Origin: Apostichopus japonicus
Taxonomy: Eukaryota; Echinodermata; Holothuroidea; Aspidochirotida; Stichopodidae
Length of the DNA: 64,000 nt
Direction: 5' to 3'
Assembly: GCF_037975245.1 (NCBI RefSeq)
Contig: NC_092582.1
Location: 16,146,077 to 16,210,076, forward strand
In this document: positions 1-11,395 of the stretch, piece by piece
Numbering within the stretch: position 1 is the first letter of the stretch
How the letters are laid out: the number at the start of each line of letters is the position of its first letter
Translations under genes and position numbers: made by a program
The notes under the pieces: model-generated
Databases searched by the model: none
What the model saw: only the letters and a program-made list of their open reading frames with translations
Told to the model about the DNA's origin: nothing

Positions 1-169
1 CATGCAGCACCAGAAAACCTGACAATTTTTAATGTTGGTTACCTGACAGAGTTACAGCAATGAAGTTTGGTAGCCCGAACAGGCCTAGCCTAGGCCTATG
101 TAAAATTATAGCGTTCTTATTTTATTGAAGGAATTGTCTGGTGGAAGATTTTGATACATTGTCCTTGTA
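1..169. other. left-edge sequence, no feature seen
   Basis: I see no gene or recognisable repeat here. The last eight bases (162-169, TCCTTGTA) are the left target-site duplication of the element that follows. Confidence 0.5.
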
Positions 170-1184
170 CATAGGCGTAGGAGGCTGCAGCCCCCCCAAC
201 CATAATTTTTGGTGAAAATTCGGGCAATATGCTGAGAATTTTTCGGGCACCTACTGGAAGAATAATAATTTGCAGTGTGTTTTTCATTTTTTGGGGGTAA
301 AATTCGGCAATATGCTGAGAATTTTTCTGGCATCTACTGAAAGAATAATAATTTGCAATGTGTTTTTCAAATTTTTGGTGAAAATTCGGGCAATATGCTG
401 AGAATTTTCCAGCACCTACTGAAAGAAAATAATTTGCAATGTGTTTTTCAAGTTTTTTGGTGAAAATTCGGGCAATAAGCTGAGAATTTTTTGGGCACCT
501 ACCAGTGGCGGAGCGTCCATACAGTCAGAGGGGGCGGATGCCCCTCTGACGGACTCAAATGGACTGCTGGTGCCCTATTCAGCCTTTTACCACTCTTTAC
601 TTATTCGCGATTATTGACTTTTTTATTGCGCTCTCAAATACCTTTGACATTTGTCACATTTTGTTGGTGCAATTTTCTGACAAATGGCGATGGCACCTAT
701 TTATTCTTCGTTTATCTTGAAATTAGCAAGGCCTGGAAAGGGTCATTTCCGGCGATCTAGGGAGTATCTTTACTCAAACAATTTACGCTCCGCGCCAACC
801 TGTGGTGGCGATCCGCTTAGATAGTGTCGAAAAAGCGCCCCTACAGACCATTCTCTCCCCCCTGACCACTACCCCTATAGCTCCGCCACTGGCACCTACT
901 GAAAAGAAGAAGAATTTGCAATGTGTTTTTCAATGGTTAAACTGATATTATTATCATTATTGTTGTAACGACTTGCCCAATAATTCTAACCAATATGGAA
1001 GGGTAAAAACACGGAAAATGATTGTTTGTTATTGGCATGTGATGTAATAACCGAAGAATGCCTACTGTATATGATAAGCACAATAACATGTGAAACGCGC
1101 GCGGAGCGCGTGAAAAATTTTGGTCATATTTTTCGGGCAAGTGGTTACAGCCCCCCCAAATCAAATGAGGCTCCTACGCCTATG
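170..1184. mobile_element. hAT-like non-autonomous DNA transposon carrying ~80-bp tandem repeats
   Basis: The left end reads CATAGGCGTAGGAG and the right end is its inverted complement. The element is flanked by a perfect 8-bp duplication, TCCTTGTA, at 162-169 and 1185-1192. Inside the left end a run of G/C follows, and then about four units of roughly 80 bp. Each unit contains GGGCAATATGCTGAGAATTTT and ends in TTTGCAATGTGTTTTTCAA (about 205-500, resuming at 892-935). A second element is nested at 503-891. There is no transposase reading frame. The 8-bp duplication is typical of the hAT superfamily; the assignment is by structure only. Confidence 0.8.
503..891. mobile_element. hAT-like MITE nested in the 170-1184 element
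   Basis: The terminal inverted repeats are CAGTGGCGGAGC and GCTCCGCCACTG, with a perfect 8-bp target duplication GCACCTAC at 495-502 and 892-899. That octamer belongs to the host tandem repeat, so it is clear the MITE landed inside the repeat. Length is 389 bp and it has no coding capacity. The right half (about 730-835) carries the ~105-bp module shared with several other elements in this window. Confidence 0.88.
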
Positions 1185-2829
1185 TCCTTGTAGTTATTAT
1201 TTTTCTCTTTCTAACCATGTAAAAATTGTCCCCATTTGATGTTTCTTCTTGTAGAAATCTGGTTTTCAAATTCACCAGTTTCTCACCAAAAGTACCGTTT
1301 GTTCGAACGCTTCAATATGGTGATTGACGTGGTGCTTGCAAATACGCAAAACAGACGACTTGAAGTTAGCACTCCCATTTCCGCAGCAAATGAGCTCTCA
1401 CGTGTAAGCACACTGGATTGCCTAATATATATAATGTACATACTCGCGAACGTATATCCTACGATGCCCAGTTGGTGTACTTTTATAGCGTTGCAAATAG
1501 TAAACTCACACTCAAACCACAGTTCATAAACTGTTCTTCGAAATCGCTGTTCAAAATAAAATTCACAGATCAAATTAACAGTAAAAGGAAACTTGTAAAG
1601 TATTCGTAACATCGAAAGATGAAACTTGGCGGAATCGATGTCAGAGCAGAATGTAGCACCGAGAAGCTTATGCTTCGCAGAACTGTCCGTTGTAATTGTA
1701 AACGTTAGAGTTGCCTACACATGCGAACATTCTTCGCGCTGGAGCTGGATAGCGCTATGTATAAACAACGAAGAGTCTGCTGTTAAAACTTATCTTGTGT
1801 TCAACAAGGACCACGAAACCACCGATCTACTACATATATGGCGGCTTAAGGAGTTTTTTAAATCACATCTAATTAACAAGAAATTTCACTGGAAATTATG
1901 GAAGAAATTTATCGGAATCGTTGTCTGAGCAGAATGTAGCACTGAGAAGCTTAGGCTTCGCAGAACTGTCCAATTGTCAGCGTTAGTATAGCCTACATGC
2001 GAACATTCTTCGCGTTGGAGCTGGATAGCGCGATGTATAGCCTAAACAACGAACAGTCTGCTGTTAAAATTTACCTTGTGTTACACAAAGACCACAAAAT
2101 CACCGATCTACTACTTGGCGGCTTAGGGAGTTTTTGAAAACATATCTTATTTCTAAGAAATTTCACCGGAAATTAAGGTAGAAATTTATCTGTATACAAA
2201 CGCGTTCTTGTTGTGATTACCGTATAGGTACTGTACGGAGGGTGGATTATGTCGCAATCTGCATTAGCATAGCTGACGTCACGTTCTGTACTATTCAAGT
2301 CATATTTGAAATGTCTATCCTTAACGATTAAAAAATCGTTGCTCTGTCAAACGCAACATTAGCGTTCTCATACTTTGACAACATGTTTGGAAAATTATTT
2401 ATAATTTTTTAAGGTAACTTCTTTGGGCCACCAGACAATCCTTTAAAGGAGCCTGGGCACCCAGCGCATAGGATTTTTCAAATCTTGTACCTAATGCTCG
2501 GTCCTACTACTGTTACTAGTCTACTTGTTATTTCTGTAGGCCAAGCTTGAAGTTAGTACTATTCTGCAGGCTAACCACAGTCTAAGGCTTGAAGTAAATT
2601 TTGAACCTTGGCCTAAGTTGGGCTTACAGCATACAGTAGCTTAGGCTTAACCTAATAAGGGGCTCCCGTACGGCTTGCAGTACTGTTACTGTGTTAGCCT
2701 ACACAATATTTCTATAGGCTAAGCTTAGGCTCAAATACTGTGTTGGTTGCATAAGTAGGGTGCGAAAACATGCGCTTGTGCTAGGCCTTGGGCGATCGAC
2801 TAGACCTGTGAAGAAGAAATTGCAAGCTA
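1185..2829. other. intergenic, mostly unannotatable; contains a 283-bp tandem duplication
   Basis: Apart from the duplication at 1630-2195 I see no convincing exon or repeat. Short open frames on both strands show no family signature. If the Pin1-like gene at 2887-2836 is real, this whole stretch lies in its first intron. Confidence 0.4.
1630..2195 (+). repeat. 283-bp direct tandem duplication, two diverged copies
   Basis: The first copy begins at 1630 (CGGAATCGATGTCAGAGCAG) and the second at 1913 (CGGAATCGTTGTCTGAGCAG). They stay alignable for most of the unit, sharing GAATGTAGCAC, GCGAACATTCTTCGCG and GTCTGCTGTTAAAA, with point changes and small indels. The open frame in the first copy (1626-1928) is not kept in the second, which argues against coding. 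Confidence 0.75.
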
Positions 2830-2835
2830 AATTAC

Positions 2836-2887
2836 CAGTGCTTTTACTGGTTTTGAGCATCCATCCTTCTGGTAAATCATCCGCCAT
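2836..2887 (-). CDS. first coding exon of a Pin1-like WW/peptidyl-prolyl isomerase gene (partial)
   Basis: On the minus strand an ATG at 2887 opens a frame reading MADDLPEGWMLKTSKST plus the first base of a Gly codon. It then meets a GT donor (GTAATT) at 2835-2834. Pin1 proteins phosphorylate-dependently isomerise Ser/Thr-Pro bonds, and they begin with a WW domain of the form [20 protein letters not shown]. The start, the LPxGW motif, the Ser-Thr-Gly position and the phase-1 exon end all match what I recall of human PIN1, whose first coding exon ends at the equivalent Gly. The next exon should start with the Tyr-Tyr-Phe-Asn strand. I could not find it between 1 and 2830, so it would lie outside the window. 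A different WW-domain protein, or a chance match over 17 residues, cannot be excluded. Confidence 0.5.
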
Positions 2888-3299
2888 GTTGCTTCAATCT
2901 GTTTTAATATATACACAGAGCAGTAGACCTGGACGAAACGAAGTGCTTATTCGCAGGGCAGCTCAGCAGATAACGTACACAGACACCTTATTCGCAGGGC
3001 TGTGACGATTTTTGAAAATAGGTTTATTATTGGCTTTCAGTGACATCTTTTTGATGTGACGTCATTCATTTGACCTCTAACCTTAACGGCGCGGCAAACC
3101 CGAAGTTCCTTCATGTCTCTCAGTTTCAGGCTTTCAGAATCAGATTCACCGTCTTTGCCGGGTTTTTTTAATGGAGAGAGTTCCTGCTACATTTTAAATA
3201 TCATGAATTATTAAGAAAATATTGCTTTTGAACCGACTGATATAAGAAGAACTTAATTGCATTTGCGCTCTAAATTTACGATCCAGCCCTATAGGGGCC
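2888..3299. other. intergenic, nothing recognised
   Basis: This stretch is upstream of the Pin1-like exon and would hold its promoter. I see no TATA box or repeat that I would defend. Confidence 0.35.
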
Positions 3300-3307
3300 T
3301 AGGCCAC

Positions 3308-3921
3308 GGGTGTTACTAAAACGAATGACAATTGCGTTACACATAACGAATGACAATATGTTGTACACACTAAAAAATTGCGTTGACTAAAACGAATGAC
3401 AGCACAGACATTTGCTTCAACCGGATATCACAGTTCAGACTTCGTGGGTATCTAGATCTAGTAAAGTACGGATAAAAACGCACCTTATAGTAAGCGAAAT
3501 TGTAAGTCTAAATTTAAAAAGTAAATTTAACGTCATTTTTCCGATATTAATTGTTAGAAACTAACAATACTATAATCTTGAAACGGCTTCAGTTATCTTT
3601 CTATATAAATCTACAGAGGTAAAAAGCACAGCACTCAAGCGCATTCTCACACATAAAACTTTCCCTGTGGTTTCTATCCGTAAATTACACCAAAACCCTG
3701 CAACCACGTAACATGCGATTTTCCTCAAATCATTTTTGCGCAGAAAACCAATAACCATATTTTATCCACTCCGTTAATCATTCTATCTCTTCTCAACACT
3801 GTCATTCGTTGTCATTCGTTGTCATTCGCTGTCATTCGCTGTCATTCGCAAATGATAATTAACCCTGTACAAAGTCAATTGTCATTCGGTCATTCGCTGT
3901 CATTCGTTTTAGTTTGTCCCC
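3308..3921. mobile_element. 614-bp MITE with subterminal arrays of a CGAATGACA motif
   Basis: The left end GGGTGTTACTAAAACGAATG is inverted at the right end (CATTCGTTTTAGTTTGTCCC). Perfect 8-bp duplications TAGGCCAC flank it at 3300-3307 and 3922-3929. The motif AACGAATGACA occurs three times just inside the left end (3322-3404). It occurs about eight times in inverted orientation inside the right end (3798-3908), partly as a 10-bp tandem GTCATTCGCT/GTCATTCGTT. There is no coding capacity. Confidence 0.85.
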
Positions 3922-3929
3922 TAGGCCAC

Positions 3930-4308
3930 TGACTTCTACCAACTGAGATGATCGGAACCTAGTCTTTTTCGGCGGGTAGAGTGTTGAATGAAACAACACG
4001 CGATAGAAATGACAGCCTAGATGACAGAAGAATTGGTCACCTAATTTATTTAGCCATGTTCTTGCTACGTTCATTTCAATAGTTTTTCCTGTCTAGACAA
4101 TAGCTAGTCTAGCACTGTATATACAGTGCATACATATATGTACTGGCTACGCCCCTGATAGTTCTAAATTAGGATTAGATCTCTTACTGAAATATCGCTG
4201 GCCTAATATAAGGTGACCAAGAGTACAATTTTTATGTAGAAAAAGGGCACATTTGTAACCCGAGGAAAAGTTGGGGGGGGGGCACGTGCCCCCGGTTCCG
4301 CCGCCCTT
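3930..4308 (+). mobile_element. right part of the transposon family seen at 60212-61114
   Basis: From about 3950 the sequence matches 60690-61114 closely, including TTTTTCGGCGGGTAGAGT, GACAGCCTAGATGACAGAAG, CTTGCTACGTTCATTTC and the G-rich end before CCGCCGCCCTTG. The complementary left end (CAAGGGCGGCGG) is not found upstream, so this is a truncated copy. Confidence 0.7.
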
Positions 4309-4828
4309 GACGTAGCTTCTGAGGGGCGGGGGTTCGGGTTAGTTTTGCGAAAAAGTTGGTGCCTGTTATTTAGTCAAATGAATAGTACACCTTTTCAATT
4401 TCGTAATTAAAAAGAACCTGCCCTTTATTTTGATGTGAGAAATTGAGTAAATGGTGCCCATTTTGTTTTCGAAAAAATACAGTTTTGTTAAAAATAGTCA
4501 AATACATTTTTATAGGCTCAGTACTTGAATTTGTGGTGCAGACCATTGCACTGCACCGAGGGTTCATTTTTCCGAAAAGTGCGAGGTGATCTTAATTGTG
4601 GTCCCCCCGGCCCCCACCTCCCCCAAATTAAACTTAGTGTCCCACTACATCCTTATAGCGGCTCAGTTTGTACCCTCACCCTGCCCTCAATTCGACCACA
4701 CCCCCCCCCCAAGGGTCAACCCTCTTCCTTCGCCGTCCGACTGCAGTGGGATTATCCGGTTCAAAGACCTTTCAACTCTGTTTGTTCATGATTAGGTCTA
4801 TAATATATTTACCAATATGCGATGAAGT
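4309..4828. other. 5' flank of GH3 gene 1, C-rich, no feature recognised
   Basis: It contains C-rich tracts (about 4600-4720) and a G-rich tract (4321-4335). They resemble the low-complexity parts of the local transposons, but I could not find paired termini. Confidence 0.35.
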
Positions 4829-4829
4829 G

Positions 4830-4915
4830 TATAAATAAATGTAGACAAAAACGTATGCAAGGTATATGCGTCACACGCGAAAAGGCTCGATCTGTCGTAC
4901 ACTAGTTTCACGAAG
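4830..4915 (+). promoter_or_regulatory. candidate core promoter and 5' leader of GH3 gene 1
   Basis: TATAAATA at 4830-4837 lies 86 bases before the start codon, a sensible place for a TATA box. The 4864-4915 segment (GCGTCACACGCGAAAAGG ... TTTCACGAAG) aligns with the bases just before exon 1 of gene 2 (19758-19809) and with the relic at 12452-12487. The upstream block therefore duplicated together with exon 1 and is partly conserved. The transcription start is inferred, not seen. Confidence 0.45.
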
Positions 4916-7900
4916 ATGGCTCTGAAATATGCGGCCACAGCAGTTACTTGCTTCTTGATATCTTTTTTACTGTGCACAATACTTAGGTGCTGTGCTTTAG
5001 AATGGTCGGTAACCAGCATTATCATTGTATTCATCACAGGTAAGCAAGTCTTTCAATTTACTGTCTACTCAAATGGCAGATTCCTTCTATCAACACGCGA
5101 TGCATAATTGTCTAACAGTTTCTGCCGATTCACGCACACACCTTTGTATTCAAATGCACGGTAAATGCACGGGATTTTGTTCACTGCACTGTACACTGAT
5201 CACAGAACTACATGCAGTGTGTCCTCGAGTACTGTATATATACTGTATATATATCTTACACCTACGTGTATGGCAGGCCATTTTGGACAAAAACCAGTTA
5301 GTTTGCTTCAAGAAGTAGTTTTTAACATGCTATTTATCGCATGATCATTCAAAATCATAAGCAACTTATTCGAAAATGTGCGCAACCATGGGGTGCTATT
5401 TAAGCGTCGTGTTAAGATGATTTGGGGGATGGGGATGGGAGGGGGGGTGGGGGTGGGGAGGTCTTTGTATGGCCATGGTCTATGATCGTACTATCCAACT
5501 GTCCTAATGTATCTTTTGAAAAGACTGACAGTTATAGGTAGGCCTAATGCTGATGAACTTTACCTCACTTTTTAGTTACTAATTTCCATGCAATATAAAC
5601 TGTGGAAGTTTCAATTGTTACGAATATTTCTCTTTCTCCTTTCAGGACCTATGGTTTTGGTGAGTTTTCTTCTGGGCGTGATTTATCTCTTCATATCAAC
5701 TCGTCGTGTTTCCAAGTACCACACCCTCCTCTCAGCACTGGCATGCTTTATGTTACGATACTACTCACTTCACCTCGGAAGAAAGGCGATTGGTGACTTA
5801 CGTAGGAGCTGCTTGAATCCTCGGGGTGTTCAAGAAGATAGAATCCGGTTTATAATGAAGAAAAACCAAAATACAGATTACGGACGAAAGTTTAACTTGA
5901 AAGACATTAACAGCTTGAAAGATCTGCAGTCAAAACACCCGCTGACGCAATACGACCACTACAAGCAGTTCGTTCAGAGGGTAGCGAAGGGTGAGAAGAA
6001 CGTGATGACGGTTGAGCCGGTGACTCGATTGGTAGTGACGAGTGGCACCACTGGAGAGGGGAAACAAATCCCACAAGATGTATTTCAATTAAGTCATTAC
6101 TACGGTGTAACATCCCTGATTCAATCTGAGGGTTTCCCTGACGTCCAACCAATGCAAAAAGAGTTTAGGATCCATTGCAACTCAAAGATCAGGAGAAGCG
6201 AAGGTGGAATAATCGTATCATCGGCAGGAGCTATAAACGAAACCATGAAAAACTGGTTACTAGCTTACTCTACTCCACCAGATGGATTCTTAATTGAGGA
6301 CATCCAAGTTGCCTTTTATATACATTTCTTGTTCGCTCTTAGAGAGAGAGAACTTGGGTCAACCTTCGCTATTTTTACAAGTATCATGGTAGATGGGTTT
6401 AAGTACTTGGACCAACACTGGCCTGAAATGGTGGAGGATATTACCAACGGTACCATTAATGCGAAGGTGACTCTTCCTGCGTCCGTCAGGGAAGAATTAA
6501 CAAAGGCAATGGGCGAGGGTGACCCTGAGAGGGCACAGGAGGTCAGACGAGAATGTGAGAAAGGTCAACAGGGGATCATGCGAAGACTATGGCCTAATAT
6601 GAGGAGTGTAACTGCCATTGATAACATCCGAATGAGAGAAACATTAATGCAGACTATTGCTGAAGGTAAGTCGGAGCATTTACGTATTCGAATAGAATGT
6701 TGACCGCCTTGATTTGGTACAGTAGTACGGCAGTGGTATACTCTACACTATATGGCTACAGAGATTAACCAGGGAGTTGTTATGGAACAACTCCCTGGAT
6801 TAACTACAAACAAACTTTGTTCCAACAAGGTTACAATGCATACGGAAATGTTTGACGCATGCGCGCGACATGTTCTGATGCGCTGCTATTTTCAATACAG
6901 TATACTTTCGGTATCATCTAGTGATAGTTGTCTCTCTGTCCATTTATTGTCTCTTTATGAACCATTGTATCCTTTCTTTGCAGGTTTACAAGTTTATTCA
7001 ATGATGTATGGCTGTTCAGAGGCCGTCGTTGGGACAAATTTGAATCCCTTTAAAAAAGGAGACGAAGAATATGTTTTGAATATAACAGAGGCAGTTTTCG
7101 AGTTTATCAGCGAAGAGGACGTGTAAGTACATTGATCTTAAATTATCTGATTGCTGTCTATCTTAACAATTAATTGTACGACGTTATAGGATTGCTTCCC
7201 ACAAAAATGTCTTCGTTTCTCTTTGGCATTACTCGGCATATATTTGGTAATACCGTACTCTGTAAGCGCCAGTCCTTTTTTTCGCCCTAAATGGTGGTAT
7301 ACACACAGTTGGTGACTGCTTAAATAACAAAGTGACTTTTAAGGGTAGTGTTTTTGTAACAAGAATCGTCCCATATGAAATCAATCATGTCAAAATACAG
7401 ACAACTGCAGAGGTGATAGTTGCAACCCCCCCCCCCCCCCTCCACAAGGTTCTTAATAAGATATATTGATAAATGACATATTGATAAATCATATGAGGAT
7501 CGCGCCATATCAACATTGCATGCATGGTAAAGACCTTCTTCTATGTGTTTCTTTGTATGACTTATAGCAGTGTTGTTGTATAAATATTGGTACATCGTAT
7601 CGTGTCTGTCATTCTTAACAACATGTTGGTTTCGCCGGCATCGATCAGTAACCCTTAGACCCTGACGTTCTGATTCTTATCGATCCTTTGTCAAAGGTAT
7701 GAAGATAAACCAAAGACATATTTTGTGGATGAAATTGAAGTCGGTAAGAACTACGAAGTGGTTATCTCACAACTCTGGGGTTTCTACCGGTACAGATTTG
7801 GTGACGTCATACAGGTCACAGGATTTTACCAAAGTTGCCCTAAAGTCAAGTTTCTTTACAGGTAACAAAAACAACAACTTTATACCAATCTATGCTTATA

Positions 7901-10846
7901 TATTAACCAGGGCTAACGAGAGACGAGAAGGGTCATCAGGGGTGGGGGGGGGGTGGGAAACAGCCGCCAAAGAAGAAAACAAAAAACACATACTGCTACT
8001 GTCGATTTTATAACATACTGCAGGAAAATTGAATTCAAATATGGGGTCTGCATGGTAACATAATTATTCCCATGGCCTCACATGGCTCTAGACGGCACTG
8101 CTATCAACAACTTACTTGCGAGAAACAATGAGGATATTCTGCTGCACACGGTCATTCGGTACCGTCATGTCAATGAATATGACAAGAAAGGCAGGTGGGG
8201 GGGTGGGACGTGGGTGGAGGGAGTGGTCGTAAATGTAACTGAAATGTTAAGAAATGGAAGAGGACTGGATGGAGAAGAGTCATTGTTTCCTTAAGTTCCT
8301 TTAGTTTACCTCATTAATTGATTTTCTGCACCGGTTGTTATATTGTGTATTCGATGTCTGGGGTGGCAGTTAAACCATATGAATGAAATGTTTGCGAACA
8401 TTAACATTAATTATATGGAATTATTAATATTTTGAAGTATTGTAAATTGTGTGAACATGTATATAAGGAAATCTGGAAATAAATATATATTAGACACTAG
8501 TAACAGGATAAACAGGAGCCCATAGAGCCGGGCCGTGCCCCGTGGAAATTAGTGTACGCTATTCGTTATGTTATATTGATCGGGCAAGCTAATTGCCACG
8601 AGCCCGAGGACCGTACACCCGTCTGAACTCCTCCACTGGTCAGGCCTGGGGATGAAAGGTGCAAATAACTGTGAGGTGGGTTACAGGGTGTAAGGGCTAT
8701 AAGGTAAGGACAGGGGGAGTCATGGATTAGCTTATCTCAACTCCCTTGAAATTGACAGGGAAAAAAATCTCTTAGATTCCTGTCGGTAAATGTTCGCTTT
8801 AAGAACCATGACAACAAGAAACTTGTCTGACAGTTAATACCGCCATAGCCGAATTCATCGTTACGTAATGTACCGGTGCTCTAACCTCTCTCTCTCTATA
8901 CCTAACGCTTGCTTTATGAATAACCATTATACCACATACCAAACAAGAGATCGAGTTTTGTAGCGTTAAGAAATAATTACACTAAAATCATGATTTTTTT
9001 CACCATAGGACAGCAACTTTGTTGAATTTATTCGGTGAGAAGGTTAATCAAGTCGTTATCGCCGAATCTCTGGCTGCTGCCCTGGCAAACTGGCCAGAAG
9101 TGACGATGAAGCACTACTCTGTAGCTGAGAGCACGATGGTGTCAGCAGTTCAACCAAGCACAGATGGTAAAAGTATAATATTAGAGAGAAATATTCAAGC
9201 GTAGCCTGAAAGTATTAGCGAGAATGGGAGTGAGTCAGTGAGGTCTGTGATTAGAACTTCCATATGCCGACTTATTAAACATTCCGTTCCCATATTTAAT
9301 CGAGTTTGCAGTTAGCAACCAAAGGTGACACATATTATACCACACAGCACAAGAAAGGAGAATAAAAGCATACCAGTGTCATTCAATCAAACGCAGAAAA
9401 TGGCATGAGTGGGATTTCAAGAGAAGGTGTACCACTTTATATACAGTACCAGTAATTCATAAACATAAAACACTAGCTGAAGTGTTATATTTCAGTCATC
9501 TGTGTTTACGAACGAACGTAACACCTCGTTAGTCTTTACAAGGTCTCCAGCCGTCAAATGTTATACTTGAAATCAGAATAAGGGGTTTCTCTACTTCGAC
9601 GGTACAAAACCTAAGGGCCGCGAAGCAAACTTGGGTAGCGCATAAGTTATCGTTGGTCGCGGTAATTTTTCAATCCTCGAGGGGAGGTAGTCGGGGTGGG
9701 TCGTGACTTCTAGGCCGTGGGCCTAAAAGTTTGGGGATAACTGACTTCGGCTCACTTCATAAATCGGGTAGGGGAGAGTTGGAGAGATTCAGAGAGATAT
9801 TCCATAGGCCCCTCTGTATATATGTGCATTGGTCGACGTACTCATGCTACATCTTTGAAAAGGTCCAGTTCTATACCGTGTGGCCTTGTATCTCTTCCTA
9901 TAAATACAATTACTGCACGATATGTAAGAAACATCATCCTTGTTCTCCATCCCACAAAGCTGCATTCGTTTGATGTTTTGCCTTAGTGTTGACGTTGCAG
10001 GTCGACGTGATAACCTCTCTTTGCATAAGATATGATATAACATTCCCTCGTTATCCTTAACCACAATTAACTTTCTTTTTCCAGATAAGAGCAGAGGAGC
10101 CCACTACATATTCTTCCTGGAGTTGGAAGCGAACGAGAAGAGCCAGTCGGTGCAAAACGTTGATACAGATAAACTTGGCCAGGTATATACGCTTTTAAAA
10201 TGTCTTTTGATCGTTCACAATATAAGATCTACATCAGTCTCAAAAGTACACTAAGACCCAATGGCGTGGGCAGGTGGGCAGGTGGGCGGGAGGGGTGGAA
10301 ATGTTCCAAAAAACTTTGCGTTTAGGGCTTATTTTATAGACGTAATTTATAGGAAGTAATTATGCACCATTTGACGTCTAAATTTGTTACATTTGGGAGG
10401 ACCCCCCCCTCCCCGTAACTCCCCATACATAGGCGTCGGCTTCAGTGACCCACTGCAGCCCCCTCCTTTATAAAATCCATCATTCGCCTCTGGCCCTTCC
10501 ACAAAAGTTCCATTCCCCTACCTTAATCAGTGGCGGTAAATTTTTATTCGGCCCTTGAGCGTATTAAACTATTATTAGTATCATTATTCAGTGTAGACCT
10601 ATATGTTTATTTCTTCCTTCACAGCAAGTCGATGAAAACATTTACCAACGTCATGAGTTCTTCAGAACATTCAGGGACACCAAACAGATATCATCTTCCG
10701 ACGTGTACCTGGTGAAGCCAGGCGCGTTTGAAAAATTGAAGAGCTTTGTCCTGGCAACGTCCACGACTTCCGTGCTCCAATTCAAGATGCCTCTGAAACT
10801 GAGAACCAAAGAAATGACCAAACTGATGCTGGACAATTTACTATAG
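4916..10846 (+). CDS. GH3-domain protein, tandem copy 1 (seven exons, 641 aa)
   Basis: Exons: 4916-5039, 5646-6665, 6984-7122, 7697-7861, 9009-9166, 10085-10182 and 10625-10846, all with GT..AG introns and one continuous frame ending in TAG. The protein begins with two hydrophobic stretches (about residues 7-27 and 33-58) followed by STRR, so it is probably anchored in or inserted into the ER membrane. The GH3 fold follows: RKFNL..HPLTQYDHY, then the nucleotide-binding motif TSGTTGEGK (173-181), then YGCSE (390-394, the YxSSE motif of plant enzymes) and YRYRFGDVIQVTGFY (from 458). GH3 enzymes of plants adenylate a carboxylic acid and join it to an amino acid. The animal relative GHDC has no agreed substrate, so the substrate here is unknown. 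At 641 residues it is longer than mammalian GHDC as I recall it. Intron 2 holds a 13-bp hairpin (6769-6798). Intron 4 has G-rich tracts but no exon. Confidence 0.93.
6769..6798. repeat. perfect 13-bp inverted repeat with 4-base loop
   Basis: CCAGGGAGTTGTT, loop ATGG, then AACAACTCCCTGG, in intron 2 of GH3 gene 1. The flanks GATTAA and ATTAAC extend the symmetry loosely. It could be a relic of a small palindromic element. Confidence 0.7.
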
Positions 10847-11341
10847 AAACGAGTTATCGGAAGTTGAAAAAAATATATAATATGTAAGGGAAAGGAATGG
10901 ATGGGCTTTGCGATAGGGTAAAGAGTTATCCCAGAATCGAAGACATGACACGAAAGGGGTGGTGAAGAGGAAAGGGTGGGTCCTTTGGATAGGATCAGCA
11001 AAACTTCGGAACAGGAAAAAAGCCCATGCAAGTTGATGCTACAAATTATGCTATATAAAAGAGAGCATGTGATTTCTCCAAAGGTCATGAATGATGGAAA
11101 ATTGGATTTGAAGGAGACGAGTGCGGAGACAAAGGATATTGGATGTGGGTATGGGTATGGTCAGGGGCGTCGAGGATCAGTCCATGGCTGGCTCGGAGGC
11201 AACTATAACTTACCGCCCCCCTTTTAAGTCTTCATTTGCTCTTATCTAACTTTCATCATATGAATACACGATGTGTTCTTATCGGGTCCGCTAATTGATC
11301 CCAGGCACCAGTGTTTATCTCCTCTCATTATTATGGCCAGA
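10847..11341. other. 3' flank of GH3 gene 1
   Basis: No canonical AATAAA lies close behind the stop codon; AATATATAATATG at about 10873 is the nearest AT-rich stretch. Nothing else is recognised. Confidence 0.35.
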
Positions 11342-11395
11342 GGAAAGCTCAAGAACAGGAAAATAACCAACTTGATGGTAGACAATTTGCTATAG
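11342..11395 (+). pseudogene. relic of a GH3 exon 7 (C-terminal end)
   Basis: Read in frame to the TAG at 11393-11395, it gives GKLKNRKITNLMVDNLL. The live genes end KLRTKEMTKLMLDNLL (gene 1) and KLRTKEMTVLMLDNLL (gene 2). The similarity stops at the left, where the rest of exon 7 is missing. It lies about 500 bp behind the complete exon 7 of gene 1. It is therefore a fragment of a dead copy or of a partial duplication. Confidence 0.75.

Noticed and set aside
1626-1928. 100-residue open frame
   Set aside because: It lies in a tandem duplication whose second copy does not keep the frame, so selection for coding is unlikely.
6752-7126. 124-residue frame starting in GH3 gene 1 intron 2
   Set aside because: Only the part from 6984 is exon 3. 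The upstream part is intron read-through over a hairpin and has no counterpart in genes 2 and 3.
8516-8650. GC-rich phrase in intron 4 of GH3 gene 1 considered as a structural RNA
   Set aside because: I could not fold it into a tRNA, 5S or snRNA pattern, nor match it to another copy here.
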